Part shown: positions 13,559 through 13,796 of the stretch, one piece after another
Position numbering within the stretch: position 1 is the first letter of the stretch
Layout: every line of letters starts with the position of its first letter
From: JAFGHJ01 sp964534175
Lineage (GTDB): Bacteria; Hydrothermota; UBA3072
Direction: 5' to 3'
NCBI GenBank assembly: GCA_964534175.1
Contig: CAZHNS010000039.1
Location: 1-13,796, forward strand
Length of the DNA stretch: 13,796 bases
Made by a program: the position numbers and the translations under genes
Notes under the pieces: generated by a model
What the model was told of the DNA's origin: nothing
The model's input: only the letters and a program-made list of their open reading frames with translations
Databases searched by the model: none

Positions 13559-13796
13559 TCACCTCTCTTGTTTTTTTAATGATAAAGTAACTTTCGTTCG
13601 TTCACCAAATTTTCTAAGTAAAAAGCTAATTGAAGAGTCGGTAACATTTAGCACGTTGCCTCCGACTACAAGATCCCCTTCTTTAAGTACGAAACCTCGG
13701 TTTCCTTCCTTTACGATAGCAAGGTATTTATCCTTAACCCATATAATACCAGATAATTCAGCCAGATCCACATTTAATTTTTTCTCCTCGGTTTCG
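13559..13796 (-). CDS. pilP: 3' part of a PilP-like type IV pilus assembly gene (cut by window edge)
   Basis: The frame is open from the window end to a TGA at 13561-13559, giving at least 79 residues. The visible part, from ELSGIIWVKDKYLAIVKEG through GFVLKEGDLVVGGNVLNV to ISFLLRKFGERTKVTLSL, resembles the C-terminal beta domain of PilP, the inner-membrane-anchored lipoprotein that links the PilMNO platform to the PilQ secretin. A GTG at 13771 could be read as a start, but in-frame codons continue upstream (ETEEKKLN) and its spacing to AGGAGA is long. I therefore treat it as internal, with the true start outside the window. It directly precedes pilQ (3-base gap), as in pilMNOPQ operons. The assignment rests on a short domain and its position. 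Confidence 0.65.
   Translation of the reverse strand, partial: ETEEKKLNVDLAELSGIIWVKDKYLAIVKEGNRGFVLKEGDLVVGGNVLNVTDSSISFLLRKFGERTKVTLSLKKQER

Noticed and set aside
13559..13771. Complete 70-aa gene starting at GTG 13771
   Set aside because: The frame stays open upstream to the window edge and the PilP-like domain appears to begin before this codon, so it is better read as a truncated longer gene.

Overview
The window is a moderately AT-rich stretch of a chromosome from a diderm (Gram-negative-type) bacterium. It encodes an outer-membrane secretin, a giant outer-membrane beta-barrel protein, periplasmic SurA-type chaperones and a lipoprotein. A SprA/Sov-family protein next to pilPQ, together with DUF5320 proteins that are typical of anaerobes, suggests a member of the FCB-like candidate phyla (for example WOR-3/Stahlbacteria, Cloacimonadota or Marinimicrobia). 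That placement is inference; no rRNA or other taxonomic marker is present.

Layout. Positions 1-1420 (minus strand) hold a Gly/Arg/Tyr-rich tandem pair of DUF5320 proteins (1175-1420 and 811-1140), a class I SAM-dependent methyltransferase (11-601) and the first three codons of a further gene (1-9). The DUF5320 pair is preceded by a near-consensus promoter whose -10 end abuts a Fur-type palindrome (1506-1528), so iron or another metal probably controls it. Positions 1421-1944 are a gene-free divergent region. It carries that promoter, a set of short tandem arrays of 7- and 9-bp words, and the likely promoter of the plus-strand operon.

Positions 1945-11935 (plus strand) look like one ~10-kb operon. 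It contains three different parvulin/SurA-family periplasmic folding factors (518, 294 and 371 aa; the middle one a lipoprotein), pdxA (vitamin B6 synthesis), and an 1811-aa protein with SprA/Sov-family signatures along its length. SprA is the outer-membrane translocon of the type IX secretion system in Bacteroidota. The genes are tightly packed: the second and third chaperone genes share one base, and pdxA and sprA overlap by 8 bases. The surA-then-pdxA order is the same as in E. coli, but here the operon ends in a giant barrel. The simplest reading is that the chaperones help deliver or fold the barrel in the outer membrane.

Positions 11936-13796 (minus strand) hold pilQ, the type IV pilus secretin, and the 3' end of a pilP-like gene, with stop and start 3 bases apart as in pilMNOPQ operons. 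pilQ converges on sprA with no base between the two stop codons. A good candidate intrinsic terminator for the sprA operon lies inside the pilQ coding sequence.

The most interesting points are the SprA homologue embedded in a three-chaperone operon, the lack of a complete His pair in every parvulin domain here, the Fur-type control of the DUF5320 pair, and the arrays of short-period words in the intergenic DNA.
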